64,000 nucleotides of DNA, taken from Bacteroidota bacterium. Its GTDB lineage: Bacteria; Bacteroidota; Bacteroidia; Cytophagales; Cyclobacteriaceae. Both the position numbers and the translations under genes were made by a program. Below are positions 1 to 7,982 of this stretch, in pieces (position 1 is the first letter of the stretch; every line of letters begins with the position of its first letter). The notes below the pieces were generated by a model. That model saw only the letters and a program-made list of their open reading frames with translations. It ran no database searches and was not told the origin of the DNA. The DNA lies in NCBI GenBank assembly GCA_018267195.1, contig JAFDYY010000001.1, forward strand, positions 1-64,000. The letters run 5' to 3'.

Positions 1-204
1 AAAGAAGCAGGCTTTGTCTTCGTATATTTAAGCTACGAAGACCAGAGCAACAACTGGGTGTATTTTGACGATTTTATGTTCCCGCAGAGTTACTCTTTCT
101 CAACAGAGTTCCCGAAACGGGTAACTCTGCGAGGAATAGGGATTGATATTTTACTCCAAACCCACAAAAAGCCTGAGCCTACTACGTATATCAAGAAAAA
201 GTAA
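1..204 (+). pseudogene. RHS/YD-repeat protein fragment (3' part, truncated)
   Basis: An open frame enters from the left edge and stops at 202-204. Its first 25 codons contain GFVFVYLSYEDQ followed by WVYFDDF. This matches the segment just before the RHS core in Bacteroidota RHS/YD-repeat toxin-delivery proteins, where a VYFDDF motif is normally followed by a short linker and a YYPFG motif. Here the similarity stops at about base 75, and the remaining 42 codons look random because they are antisense to the 3' end of the opposing membrane-protein gene (90-1886). The RHS core and the variable toxin tip are therefore missing. I infer a truncated remnant or rearrangement junction. The RHS assignment rests on recalled motif similarity; the truncation is visible directly. 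Confidence 0.6.
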
Positions 205-1886
205 ACCGGTGAGATAGCCGCCCAATGCTCTTCCTCTCGGGTAAGTGTTGTGCCATGCCGATTCACCCGGATTGAATTTTGAAGAATCTGTTGATTTGTA
301 CGAAGCGACTTCCAATCTTCTTTTGAAAAAATATAATAACTCAAAGAGTCGTTGCTCTTATTTTTAAATGTATGCCACCCGGGCGGGCCTGCCCAGGTTT
401 TTCCATACCAAAGTCCTGCCACTGATTGATCTTCCGTAAGCGGTAATTTTATTTTATCCGAAAAAAGTTCAGGAGAGTCAGCTAATACTTCAACATACAT
501 AGGTTCCTCATTGTATATTGGAAATCCGGACGTAATTCGAATGCTCTGATTGTTGGCTGCGCGCGCTACTTTTGGAAGCAAATCATTCCATACTGAGGCA
601 TAATCATTCGGATAGCCAGATGTATTAAGGGAATAGATTTCAGATAATAATATAAAACCAAAATGCCCTTCGCCCATACGCATACTCCCTGACAATATAT
701 TTTTTCCTGCTGTTAAAATAGGTTCGATGTGTTTTACTGATGTAACCTCTATTTTATGTCTGGGCAAAGTATGTAAATGATTGCTGAGATGAATATGAAT
801 TGTATCCGAATTAGCGGGTATAGTTTTTAGCGGTAACCACGCTTCGTTTAGAAGTTGGTCGTCATTAAAAAAAATAATAACACCTAAGCCTCTATCAACT
901 GCCGTAGTTAATTCTGTTTGCTCTAAGGACGATAGACCCTGAATGGTGGCGGCATCAACAAACAAAAGATCATACGAATTTAAAGCCTCAGCCGATAGTC
1001 TGTTAATCTTATTTTTATCATCAGTATTAATATATTCATAGATGTAATTTGATTTAGAAATTTGTGAACGTAATACTACGGCATGATTGTTTTCAGAAAG
1101 ATAATTTTTGAGTGTACGCGTTTCCGCTGTTGGAAACTTTTGCAGAAATAAAAATTTTAATTTCGTTTCTTCTTGCACACTAACCGGAACAGGCTCGCGA
1201 AGCAGAGAATCCTTCTTGTTAATGATCCGCAATTCATACACAAATTGGCCTGTTTGTTTAGGCCTAAACGATAGCTGAATCGGATGTAAACCCGGCTGGC
1301 TAAACTGAACGGAGTCCTCTGCCCCACCCGGCCCTGCCAATACAATTTTTGTATCACTTGTTGTTTGAAATATGCCTTTGATCGTATTCGTTTGATTAAC
1401 AATTATCTTATCCGGGATGACCAAATTTTGCATACCCATTAGCTGAGGAGCGAACAGTGTATATTTCCGGTTAGGAATCCGCTCCAGTTCGGGAAGGGGA
1501 ATGCCGGTGCCCAACACATACTTAATATTTTCTTCCTGCTCTTCAATGGCTGCAAAAGATAAGCGCTGTATTTTAGATTGGTTTGTAAAATCTTCTGTAC
1601 GAAATACCCTGAGGTATGGCTCATTTTTTAAAAGGCTGTCGGCTTGAGCCGGATTGTACCCGGGCGTAAGCAGCAAAATAAACTCTCTTGCCATTTGCTT
1701 TTTTACGGAAGGGCGGAGAAAAAATCCCATCAAGGCTAACCCGGCTATACTTTGTGCTACTATCCGAAGCATTTTATATCTTCCTTTTTTACGCGCCTCG
1801 GAAAGTATCAAAACAAAAAACAACAAGCCCAGTAGGAAACACACCCAGGCAGGAAACCAGGGATCGATGGAAACTAAGTTATTCAT
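90..1886 (-). CDS. membrane protein at the end of the MoxR/DUF58/BatA/DUF4175 operon
   Basis: A 598-residue protein with two N-terminal membrane segments (about residues 10-30 and 40-58) and one near the C-terminus (about 566-583). The long middle part would face the periplasm or cytoplasm as one large domain. This topology resembles BatA-type proteins, which anchor a soluble domain between N- and C-terminal membrane helices, but I see no MIDAS or other catalytic motif. Its ATG overlaps the end of the DUF4175 gene by 8 bases, so the two are translationally coupled and it is the last gene of the operon. The 3' end overlaps the RHS-like remnant on the opposite strand. Function unknown; a role in the MoxR-dependent membrane complex is inferred from position only. 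Confidence 0.85.
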   Translation of the reverse strand: MNNLVSIDPWFPAWVCFLLGLLFFVLILSEARKKGRYKMLRIVAQSIAGLALMGFFLRPSVKKQMAREFILLLTPGYNPAQADSLLKNEPYLRVFRTEDFTNQSKIQRLSFAAIEEQEENIKYVLGTGIPLPELERIPNRKYTLFAPQLMGMQNLVIPDKIIVNQTNTIKGIFQTTSDTKIVLAGPGGAEDSVQFSQPGLHPIQLSFRPKQTGQFVYELRIINKKDSLLREPVPVSVQEETKLKFLFLQKFPTAETRTLKNYLSENNHAVVLRSQISKSNYIYEYINTDDKNKINRLSAEALNSYDLLFVDAATIQGLSSLEQTELTTAVDRGLGVIIFFNDDQLLNEAWLPLKTIPANSDTIHIHLSNHLHTLPRHKIEVTSVKHIEPILTAGKNILSGSMRMGEGHFGFILLSEIYSLNTSGYPNDYASVWNDLLPKVARAANNQSIRITSGFPIYNEEPMYVEVLADSPELFSDKIKLPLTEDQSVAGLWYGKTWAGPPGWHTFKNKSNDSLSYYIFSKEDWKSLRTNQQILQNSIRVNRHGTTLTREEEHWAAISPVYFFLIYVVGSGFLWVWSKISIPIPRRVTRFGNSVEKE

Positions 1887-4104
1887 TTTCTTTTTCTATG
1901 TGTTTTATAAATAACCGGTTGGCTTCGTGCAAAGGCACTGAAGACTTCGAGGGCGAGCCTGGTGTTGTAGGCAGCACTTGCCACAATACTTTTTTAATAA
2001 AAATCAACTGGTTGTGTTGTATGAGGTCAGGCTGATCTGCTAATCGTCTTAATAAAGATAAAGCCGGAAGTGCAGAGGGATTTTGCAATGCTATCCGGGC
2101 AAACTCCTCTCCTGCCTTTTGCAAAATAGACCGATCCGAAGGTGAAATTTTAAAATGTCCTTGCTGAAATTTTTCTATAATCTGTACGGCAGTTTTAATA
2201 TTGATTACGTTGTCGATAAAAATTATTTTTGACTGAAGATCAGGGGAAGTTACATCCGACAGGTTTGCCGTAAGGCGCTTCTCTTCTTTTAACGGAGGCG
2301 GATCAAACCCCATTCGGTGAACATAAATGCGAGAATCATTACTGATTTCTTTAAGAAGTTTAAGCGCCTGATATTGATAGGGTAAAGATTTCTCTGGCTG
2401 CACCAAGCGTAAATAAAGCTCGGCATCCCACATTACGGTTATGGCCGCTTTAAGTTTGGCCCGTAGTGATTGTTCAAAAAAAGTAGCTGTCTCTTCATTA
2501 TCATGGTTGTGAGAAAATGCAGCCAACGGGTTCTTCTTTTCTGAAATATCTTGGTTCTCGTGATGATCGTGTTCCTTTTTTTCAGCTACCAGATTATGTT
2601 CATTTTTAGTATCATGTTGATGTCCAAATTTTTTAGTAAGATCTTTTTCTTCCTCCTCGTTGGTATGAGTTGCCTCGGCACCGATGCCTTCATTAGCCTC
2701 TTCTCCTAAAAACTCTCCATATTTAAGCCGCAATGTTTTCTGATCGAAGCCCAGTTCATTGCTGGTCGATCTAAATTGAAACGGAGAAATTATTTTTTTA
2801 TCTTTTAATAATTTTTCAGTATCAATAATAATTTGCCGTTGGCTTCGAAAATAATCGGGCAACAAGTCAACCCCAAGGCCTTCATCTTCGGCTAATGAAA
2901 CGGTGGCCGTGTCTTGAAGGGCAATGAAATAGGTTTCTGTTCGCTTTCTGTTTGGTATTGGAAATTTATTGTCTCGTGCTTCTACATAAAAATATAATTC
3001 GTCACCGGGCTCTAATCCTAATTGATTCAGATCGAGTAAGCGTTCGGCCTGCACCTTCTTACCGCTAATTTTAGCTGGTTTGTCGAAGCGTAATTGTTCT
3101 TCCCGAAATTTTAATGATTCGCCACTTCCCTTGCTAACCGTAGCTACAATAATGGCATGGGTTAAATTATAATCATCACTAATGTGGGAGATAACGTTTA
3201 TCATTTTGGAATCCCCTATGTTTACTTTAGTGAATTGATTTAGATTGGTGATTTCCACCTTGGGTGCAGCATCGAGGATTATTTCTATACGATAAAAATC
3301 TGAATAGAAAATATTTTCATTTTGATCGATCCATACAAACTGATAAAAGCCGGATTGAGAGAGCACTTTCTCGCCCACATAGTTCTTCTCATTTAAAGTA
3401 AGAGGAATGCTGTCTTTAGCAGCGAAAATAATGCTAACACTTTTAATTTTTTGGTTAAAAGAAATCATCCAATGAACCCGGCTTTTTTCGGGAACTTTAA
3501 GTGAAAGACCTGAGGTAAAATTTTTTAAGCCTGTATAGGATGGTGGAAACACACTGATCTGCACTGCATTAATTTCGGAAGGCTTTTTATCATTCGGTTG
3601 AATAATGGTGGTGCCTGTTGGCGATGGTAAAGATTGAATAAACCAAGGAGCATCCGGAACCAATAATAAAAGTGCTGAAACTCCTGCAGCTATTATTAAA
3701 ATATATAATGCCCTAAATAGCCGGTGTGGTAGCTTTATTTCGGGATACAATTTACTAAAGTAGAGAAGCGTTCGTTGATATTGGATCTGCTGAAGTAATG
3801 ACAAACGGTTATCATTCAGTAATAAAAGATCTGCGCTTTGCTCCAGTTCTTTATACTGTTGGTTTAAATAACGGGCTATATCCAGGTTGCTGATTTTAAA
3901 CAGGGAAGAGCCTAAGTATCCGAAAAGAAAAACAAAAACAAAAAAGGCAATAAAAAATTTCCACAAAAAAGGGATTATGAAAAATGAAGCTATTGAAAAA
4001 ACAATGGCTCCACATCCCATGCTTACCAATCCGAACTCGACTGCCCGCAATAGCAGGTATTTATTTTTTAATGTATTAATTTTATCGGAAGGTGTCAGAA
4101 TCAT
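1879..4104 (-). CDS. DUF4175 family membrane protein with His-rich insert
   Basis: A 741-residue protein with hydrophobic helices at about residues 22-48, 51-70 and 132-150, then a long extracytoplasmic-type region and a helical C-terminal part. The arrangement and the segment DIARYLNQQYKELEQSADLL after the second helix match DUF4175 proteins of Bacteroidota, found next to MoxR, DUF58 and BatA-type genes. An acidic, histidine-rich low-complexity stretch spans about residues 479-537 and includes the clusters GHQHD, EHDHHEN and FSHNHDN; it could bind metal ions. The start overlaps the upstream BatA-type gene by 4 bases, and the end overlaps the next gene. The biochemical role of the family is not established. 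Confidence 0.85.
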   Translation of the reverse strand: MILTPSDKINTLKNKYLLLRAVEFGLVSMGCGAIVFSIASFFIIPFLWKFFIAFFVFVFLFGYLGSSLFKISNLDIARYLNQQYKELEQSADLLLLNDNRLSLLQQIQYQRTLLYFSKLYPEIKLPHRLFRALYILIIAAGVSALLLLVPDAPWFIQSLPSPTGTTIIQPNDKKPSEINAVQISVFPPSYTGLKNFTSGLSLKVPEKSRVHWMISFNQKIKSVSIIFAAKDSIPLTLNEKNYVGEKVLSQSGFYQFVWIDQNENIFYSDFYRIEIILDAAPKVEITNLNQFTKVNIGDSKMINVISHISDDYNLTHAIIVATVSKGSGESLKFREEQLRFDKPAKISGKKVQAERLLDLNQLGLEPGDELYFYVEARDNKFPIPNRKRTETYFIALQDTATVSLAEDEGLGVDLLPDYFRSQRQIIIDTEKLLKDKKIISPFQFRSTSNELGFDQKTLRLKYGEFLGEEANEGIGAEATHTNEEEEKDLTKKFGHQHDTKNEHNLVAEKKEHDHHENQDISEKKNPLAAFSHNHDNEETATFFEQSLRAKLKAAITVMWDAELYLRLVQPEKSLPYQYQALKLLKEISNDSRIYVHRMGFDPPPLKEEKRLTANLSDVTSPDLQSKIIFIDNVINIKTAVQIIEKFQQGHFKISPSDRSILQKAGEEFARIALQNPSALPALSLLRRLADQPDLIQHNQLIFIKKVLWQVLPTTPGSPSKSSVPLHEANRLFIKHIEKENE

Positions 4105-5312
4105 TGCCCTCGCTTAAATGACAGATAACGTTCTAATAATAAAACTAGAATAAATAATAAAAATAAGTATGACGAAATCGGCTTAACAGACGAAGAATGA
4201 TTTTTAACAGCAGCATCAGTAAATGACCATGCTAATTGATCGGGCAGCATACGTTGATCATTGTCTTGTTCAACTTTTTTAAGTGTGTCGTTAGTGGTAA
4301 GCAGTGCCGCTAAGGAGGCTGTTAGATTTAGTTGAATGGCCCGATCTTCATTTAGTTTACAAGTAATAAACCATCGGTTATAGGCCGTTTGTTCAATGAG
4401 TTGATTGGCTGATTTAGGCAGCAGCGTTATTGTATTTGTACTGACTTCAGGAGTTGCCTGACGACTTATCCAAAAAATCCATTGTGCAGAATCGGTCTTG
4501 TTGTAATGAGTAGGGTCTATTTCAGAAATTTGAAATGTTCTGAAAGTAAGTTCTTCTATTGCGTGAAGTGATGCCAGTATAATTTTCTTTTCATACTGAG
4601 AAGAAGCATCCGCTATCAGCTTGATTTTAATAACCGGTAGCCTGGTAGGAGTTATCGTATCGGGTGCTTGCTTGGTTTTATATATTGAATAACGGGTGGC
4701 GGATGCATTCGATTGTCCAGCCCAAATAAATACGCTATCGTGCAGAGGCGATGCCTGTAAAATAAATTTTTTTTCCTCGGGTTCAATACTGATCGTGTGT
4801 ATAGGTGCTGGTAAAGCAATCCGCTTTCCTAAAAATTTTTTTATATTTTGATTATAAATGATAATAACATCTCCTACGTTTTTTTCTTTTAGTTGGTTAA
4901 TCAATGCCCCATAGCTTAGGTTTGATGAAATATAATTTTCCTTCCATAGAGGAAAACCGGAAGATAAAGAGTGCTTTTCATATCCCATTTTTTCAAGGCT
5001 ATCCAGCAGCGGTCTAATTTGTTTGTTTTTATCCACACCCTTTTCGAGTACCACCCACTTTGTGCTTTCTTCAAAGTTTATGGAGGGATCGCACATTATC
5101 AAAGTTAAAATGAGAATCAATAGGCAGCGTAACAATAACAATACAACCTCGTTAAGTTTTAGGCTTTTAAATTGCTGTGTGCTGGTTTCCGTAACGTGAC
5201 GAAGACTCCCGATTTTAATTACCTTTCCATCTTTACGACTTAATAAATGAATCGCGATGGGAACGGCTAATCCTAACAACGACCACAAGAAAATTGGATT
5301 GGCCAGCATCAT
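4101..5312 (-). CDS. BatA-type N-terminal membrane domain protein
   Basis: A 403-residue protein. The first 80 residues form the BatA/aerotolerance N-terminal module: ANPIFLWSLLGLAVPIAIHLL, a short basic loop with GSLRHV, and a second helix at about 55-77. A third helix lies at about 379-395. The middle has no clear MIDAS, so this is not a canonical von Willebrand A domain. The Bat system was named in Bacteroides fragilis for aerotolerance, and similar proteins work with MoxR ATPases. The start overlaps the DUF58 stop codon by 4 bases and the stop overlaps the DUF4175 start, so the operon is translationally coupled. Confidence 0.88.
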   Translation of the reverse strand: MMLANPIFLWSLLGLAVPIAIHLLSRKDGKVIKIGSLRHVTETSTQQFKSLKLNEVVLLLLRCLLILILTLIMCDPSINFEESTKWVVLEKGVDKNKQIRPLLDSLEKMGYEKHSLSSGFPLWKENYISSNLSYGALINQLKEKNVGDVIIIYNQNIKKFLGKRIALPAPIHTISIEPEEKKFILQASPLHDSVFIWAGQSNASATRYSIYKTKQAPDTITPTRLPVIKIKLIADASSQYEKKIILASLHAIEELTFRTFQISEIDPTHYNKTDSAQWIFWISRQATPEVSTNTITLLPKSANQLIEQTAYNRWFITCKLNEDRAIQLNLTASLAALLTTNDTLKKVEQDNDQRMLPDQLAWSFTDAAVKNHSSSVKPISSYLFLLFILVLLLERYLSFKRGQ

Positions 5313-6202
5313 CTTAATAACCTTCTTCTAATGGTGAGAAAATTTCGAAGTAAGGCTTCTACTGGCTCATCAAGAAATACTGTGTAGTAATCAATTTGTC
5401 TTTCCAGCATCCAATTACGCGAACGAGTTAACCAGTTTTTTAAACGTTGCCTGTATTCGTCCTTCTGCAAAAGTGTATTTACTTTGGTGCGAAGATGGGT
5501 TTCAAGGTCTTCGAATGTGTACGAGCCATTAAAATCAAGTTCAGCCTCATGTCTGCCCAAGATTTGAAAAACAATTACTTCATTGCGTGGTGTTTTTAAG
5601 CGGGATATAAAATTTAAAATATCTTCTTCACGATCATACAAATCAGTAAAGAAAATTAGAATCTCTTTTCCGTGATGGTCATATAATGCTTCTTTTCCCG
5701 AGTCAGGCCAGGTTCCTTCGCTATTTAAGTGGATCAGTTCCGTAAGAAAACGAATAAACTGTTGTTGCTCGTAGCGGGGCAACACCACTTTCAGTTGTTT
5801 GTTGTTCAAGGCAAAAAAACCAAATGCATCGCTTTGCTTTCTGGCCAGGTATGCCAGTGCTGCTATGGCTATTTTGGCATATTGCAACTTGCTCAGCCCC
5901 TCCTCCTGGTAAGACATAGAGTGGCTGGCATCCAGAATAAATTTTACGGTAATATTCGTTTCAATCTCGGATTGTTTAATGTAATAGCGCTCGGTGCGGG
6001 CATACATTTTCCAATCTAATTGCCGCAGGTCATCGCCCGGCTGATAATTTTTATATTGACTAAACTCTTGCCCCGCTCCTACTGATTGGCTTTTGTTACT
6101 TCCGCTCATAAAACCTTCGGTAATGATACGTGCGACCAACTCCAGGCCATTTACCGTATTAAGTATTTCAGGTTTTAATAATTTTTTAATGCGCGCATCC
6201 AC
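5309..6202 (-). CDS. DUF58 domain-containing protein
   Basis: A 297-residue DUF58 protein. The diagnostic motif YQPGDDLRQLDWKMYART lies at about residues 53-70. It is followed by a von Willebrand-A-like core with the MIDAS-type sequence DASHS at 91-95. DUF58 proteins are the usual partners of MoxR AAA+ ATPases and are thought to act as metal-ion-dependent adaptor or substrate-binding proteins in membrane-complex assembly. It begins 3 bases after the MoxR gene and overlaps the BatA-type gene, which supports one functional unit. No signal peptide is visible, so it is probably cytoplasmic or membrane-associated. Confidence 0.93.
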   Translation of the reverse strand: MDARIKKLLKPEILNTVNGLELVARIITEGFMSGSNKSQSVGAGQEFSQYKNYQPGDDLRQLDWKMYARTERYYIKQSEIETNITVKFILDASHSMSYQEEGLSKLQYAKIAIAALAYLARKQSDAFGFFALNNKQLKVVLPRYEQQQFIRFLTELIHLNSEGTWPDSGKEALYDHHGKEILIFFTDLYDREEDILNFISRLKTPRNEVIVFQILGRHEAELDFNGSYTFEDLETHLRTKVNTLLQKDEYRQRLKNWLTRSRNWMLERQIDYYTVFLDEPVEALLRNFLTIRRRLLR

Positions 6203-6205
6203 TTG

Positions 6206-7213
6206 TCAGATACTCTTTTTGATTCTGATTTCATTTAGCAGATGTTTGGTAACGTCATAAGAGGTTACGCTTTCGGCCTCAGCTTTATAATTCATCAGAA
6301 TACGGTGACGCAATACCGGATAGGCTATTTTTTCTATATCCTCTTCCGTAACGGAGAAATTACCTTTAAGCAAAGCGCGTGCTTTCGCTGTTAAAATCAT
6401 GGCTTGCCCGGCCCGCGGGCCAGCCCCCCACCTTACCCATTCATTTACAAAGCTACTCTCACTCTGGCCGGCACGGGTAGCTCGCACCAAACGGCTTACC
6501 CATTCTATCAAATCGTGGTTGATGTGCACTTCGCGCACCAGGCTTTGTGCTGCCAACAGTTGGCTGCCATCGATTACTTTTTTTATTTCAGTATTTTTTT
6601 TGCCGGTAGTATTATTTAAAATGGAAACCTCCTCTTCAGCCGTAGGATAGTTTACTTTTATATAAAGCAAAAAGCGGTCTAATTGAGCTTCGGGCAATGG
6701 AAAGGTGCCCGATTGTTCGATCGGGTTTTGGGTGGCTAATATAAAAAATGGTTTTTCTAATTTGTGCGTAATCCCGGCATAGGTTACTTCAAATTCCTGC
6801 ATGGCTTCTAACAAGGCAGATTGTGTTTTAGGAGAGGTACGATTAATCTCATCAGCTAAAATAATATTGGCAAAAATCGGACCTTGGTTGAATTTAAAAA
6901 TTCGTTTGCCGGTAGTATGGTCTTCTTCCAGCACTTCGGTGCCAATAATGTCGGTGGGCATCAGGTCTGGTGTAAACTGAATTCTTCTGAATTTCAAATC
7001 GATGGCTTCCGATAGCGTGCGAATCATTAAGGTTTTGGCTAGCCCCGGCACGCCTTCGAGCAATGCATGGCCACCGGCCAAAAATGTAATGAGCATCTGG
7101 TCAATGATATCGCTCTGGCCTACAATTATTTTTCCTATTTCCTCTTTCAGGGCTCGCAGCTTTTCAATTATATCGCGCACAGATTTTTCTGTGCTATCCA
7201 TTGGTACATTCAT
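6206..7213 (-). CDS. MoxR family AAA+ ATPase
   Basis: A 335-residue MoxR-type AAA+ ATPase. The Walker A variant GVPGLAKT is at residues 54-61 and the Walker B IILADEINR at 117-125; QNPIEQSGTFPLPEAQLDRF is the typical sensor-1 and arginine-finger region. MoxR proteins are chaperone-like ATPases that mature or remodel protein complexes together with DUF58 and von Willebrand A partners, both encoded directly downstream. It begins 29 bases after the end of the DUF4159 gene and is likely co-transcribed with it. A second in-frame ATG four codons downstream is an alternative start. A TATATTTG -7-like box (plus-strand complement at 7221-7228) lies just upstream, but its upstream element is at the wrong spacing. 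Confidence 0.95.
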   Translation of the reverse strand: MNVPMDSTEKSVRDIIEKLRALKEEIGKIIVGQSDIIDQMLITFLAGGHALLEGVPGLAKTLMIRTLSEAIDLKFRRIQFTPDLMPTDIIGTEVLEEDHTTGKRIFKFNQGPIFANIILADEINRTSPKTQSALLEAMQEFEVTYAGITHKLEKPFFILATQNPIEQSGTFPLPEAQLDRFLLYIKVNYPTAEEEVSILNNTTGKKNTEIKKVIDGSQLLAAQSLVREVHINHDLIEWVSRLVRATRAGQSESSFVNEWVRWGAGPRAGQAMILTAKARALLKGNFSVTEEDIEKIAYPVLRHRILMNYKAEAESVTSYDVTKHLLNEIRIKKSI

Positions 7214-7242
7214 GGTAAATCAAATATAAAGTTTAGATTGTT

Positions 7243-7866
7243 TCAACTGGTTAACGCATAGAGTACAATGTTTACACTGAATCGGGTATTGTCGATTCGG
7301 TAAAAACGTTTATTTCGGAAATCGTAGTCCCACTCGCAACCATAGTCTTTGTTACTGTATAGAACTCCTATTTTGTTTTTGATTTCAATAGCTTTTAAAT
7401 AATTATGAACAATATCATCTCCCCACCCATTCAATTCTTGTGCGGTGGTAGGTGGCCCATCAAAATGAAAGAAAGAGGAATAGATTGCATGATTGTTGGC
7501 AATTTTTTTAAGTGCTTCTTTGCCAAAGATACCTTCCATCTGCGCCTCAAACGATTTGGCAAAAAGTCCGTCAATGTCATGGTTGCAGTCATCTACAAAA
7601 ACAAAGCCTCCGTTTCGAACATATTTTTCAAAATTCTCCCGCTCTTGGGTTGTAAACTCTACCAGTTTATGCCCGCTCAAGTAACAAAAGGGGCATCTGA
7701 AAATTTCATTGCTGCTGAGTGAAACAATATTTTCATTCGTATCTACCGGTAACGTGGTGTACTCAATTAGCGAGTTTAATACATTAGCAGGCATACGTTG
7801 ATCCACATCCCAATCGCCCGATTCGTATTGAAGCCGTGTAAAGAAAAATTTGTTTTCTCTAAGCAT
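7243..7866 (-). CDS. DUF4159 domain-containing protein
   Basis: I take the start at 7866, giving 207 residues beginning MLRENKFFFTRLQYESGDWD. The frame is open back to 7962, but that extension would run through the stem of a strong terminator (7934-7959). The FTRLQYESGDWD opening, the LSGHKLVEF segment, and GGFVFVDDCNHDIDGLF match DUF4159, a glutamine-amidotransferase-like fold. The position where relatives usually read YPFLY reads RCPFCY here, giving a CxxC pair. It stands at the head of the MoxR/DUF58/BatA operon. DUF4159 proteins often accompany such loci, but their role is unknown. Confidence 0.82.
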   Translation of the reverse strand: MLRENKFFFTRLQYESGDWDVDQRMPANVLNSLIEYTTLPVDTNENIVSLSSNEIFRCPFCYLSGHKLVEFTTQERENFEKYVRNGGFVFVDDCNHDIDGLFAKSFEAQMEGIFGKEALKKIANNHAIYSSFFHFDGPPTTAQELNGWGDDIVHNYLKAIEIKNKIGVLYSNKDYGCEWDYDFRNKRFYRIDNTRFSVNIVLYALTS

Positions 7867-7933
7867 GTATGCGAAAGTTCGAATGATAAAATGAATAAAC
7901 GGATAGAAATTATACCAACGGAATTTAAAAACA

Positions 7934-7959
7934 AAAGAGGCTGTATGCGCAGCCTCTTT
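7934..7959 (-). terminator. rho-independent terminator after the PmbA-like gene
   Basis: Perfect 10-bp inverted repeat AAAGAGGCTG (7934-7943) and CAGCCTCTTT (7950-7959) around a six-base loop. Read on the minus strand, the hairpin is followed by TTTTGTTTTT. It lies 24 bases beyond the stop of the PmbA-like gene at 7983 and separates the TldD/PmbA unit from the DUF4159-MoxR operon. Confidence 0.85.
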
Positions 7960-7982
7960 CATGCCGATATGAATAAAAAAAA

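Noticed and set aside
7221..7228. TATATTTG -7-like box upstream of MoxR
   Set aside because: The nearest TTG is at a spacing of 15, shorter than the usual range, and the start point would fall at or inside the gene.
7867..7962. N-terminal extension of the DUF4159 ORF
   Set aside because: It would be translated through the terminator stem at 7934-7959 and does not match the family; the ATG at 7866 is the better start.
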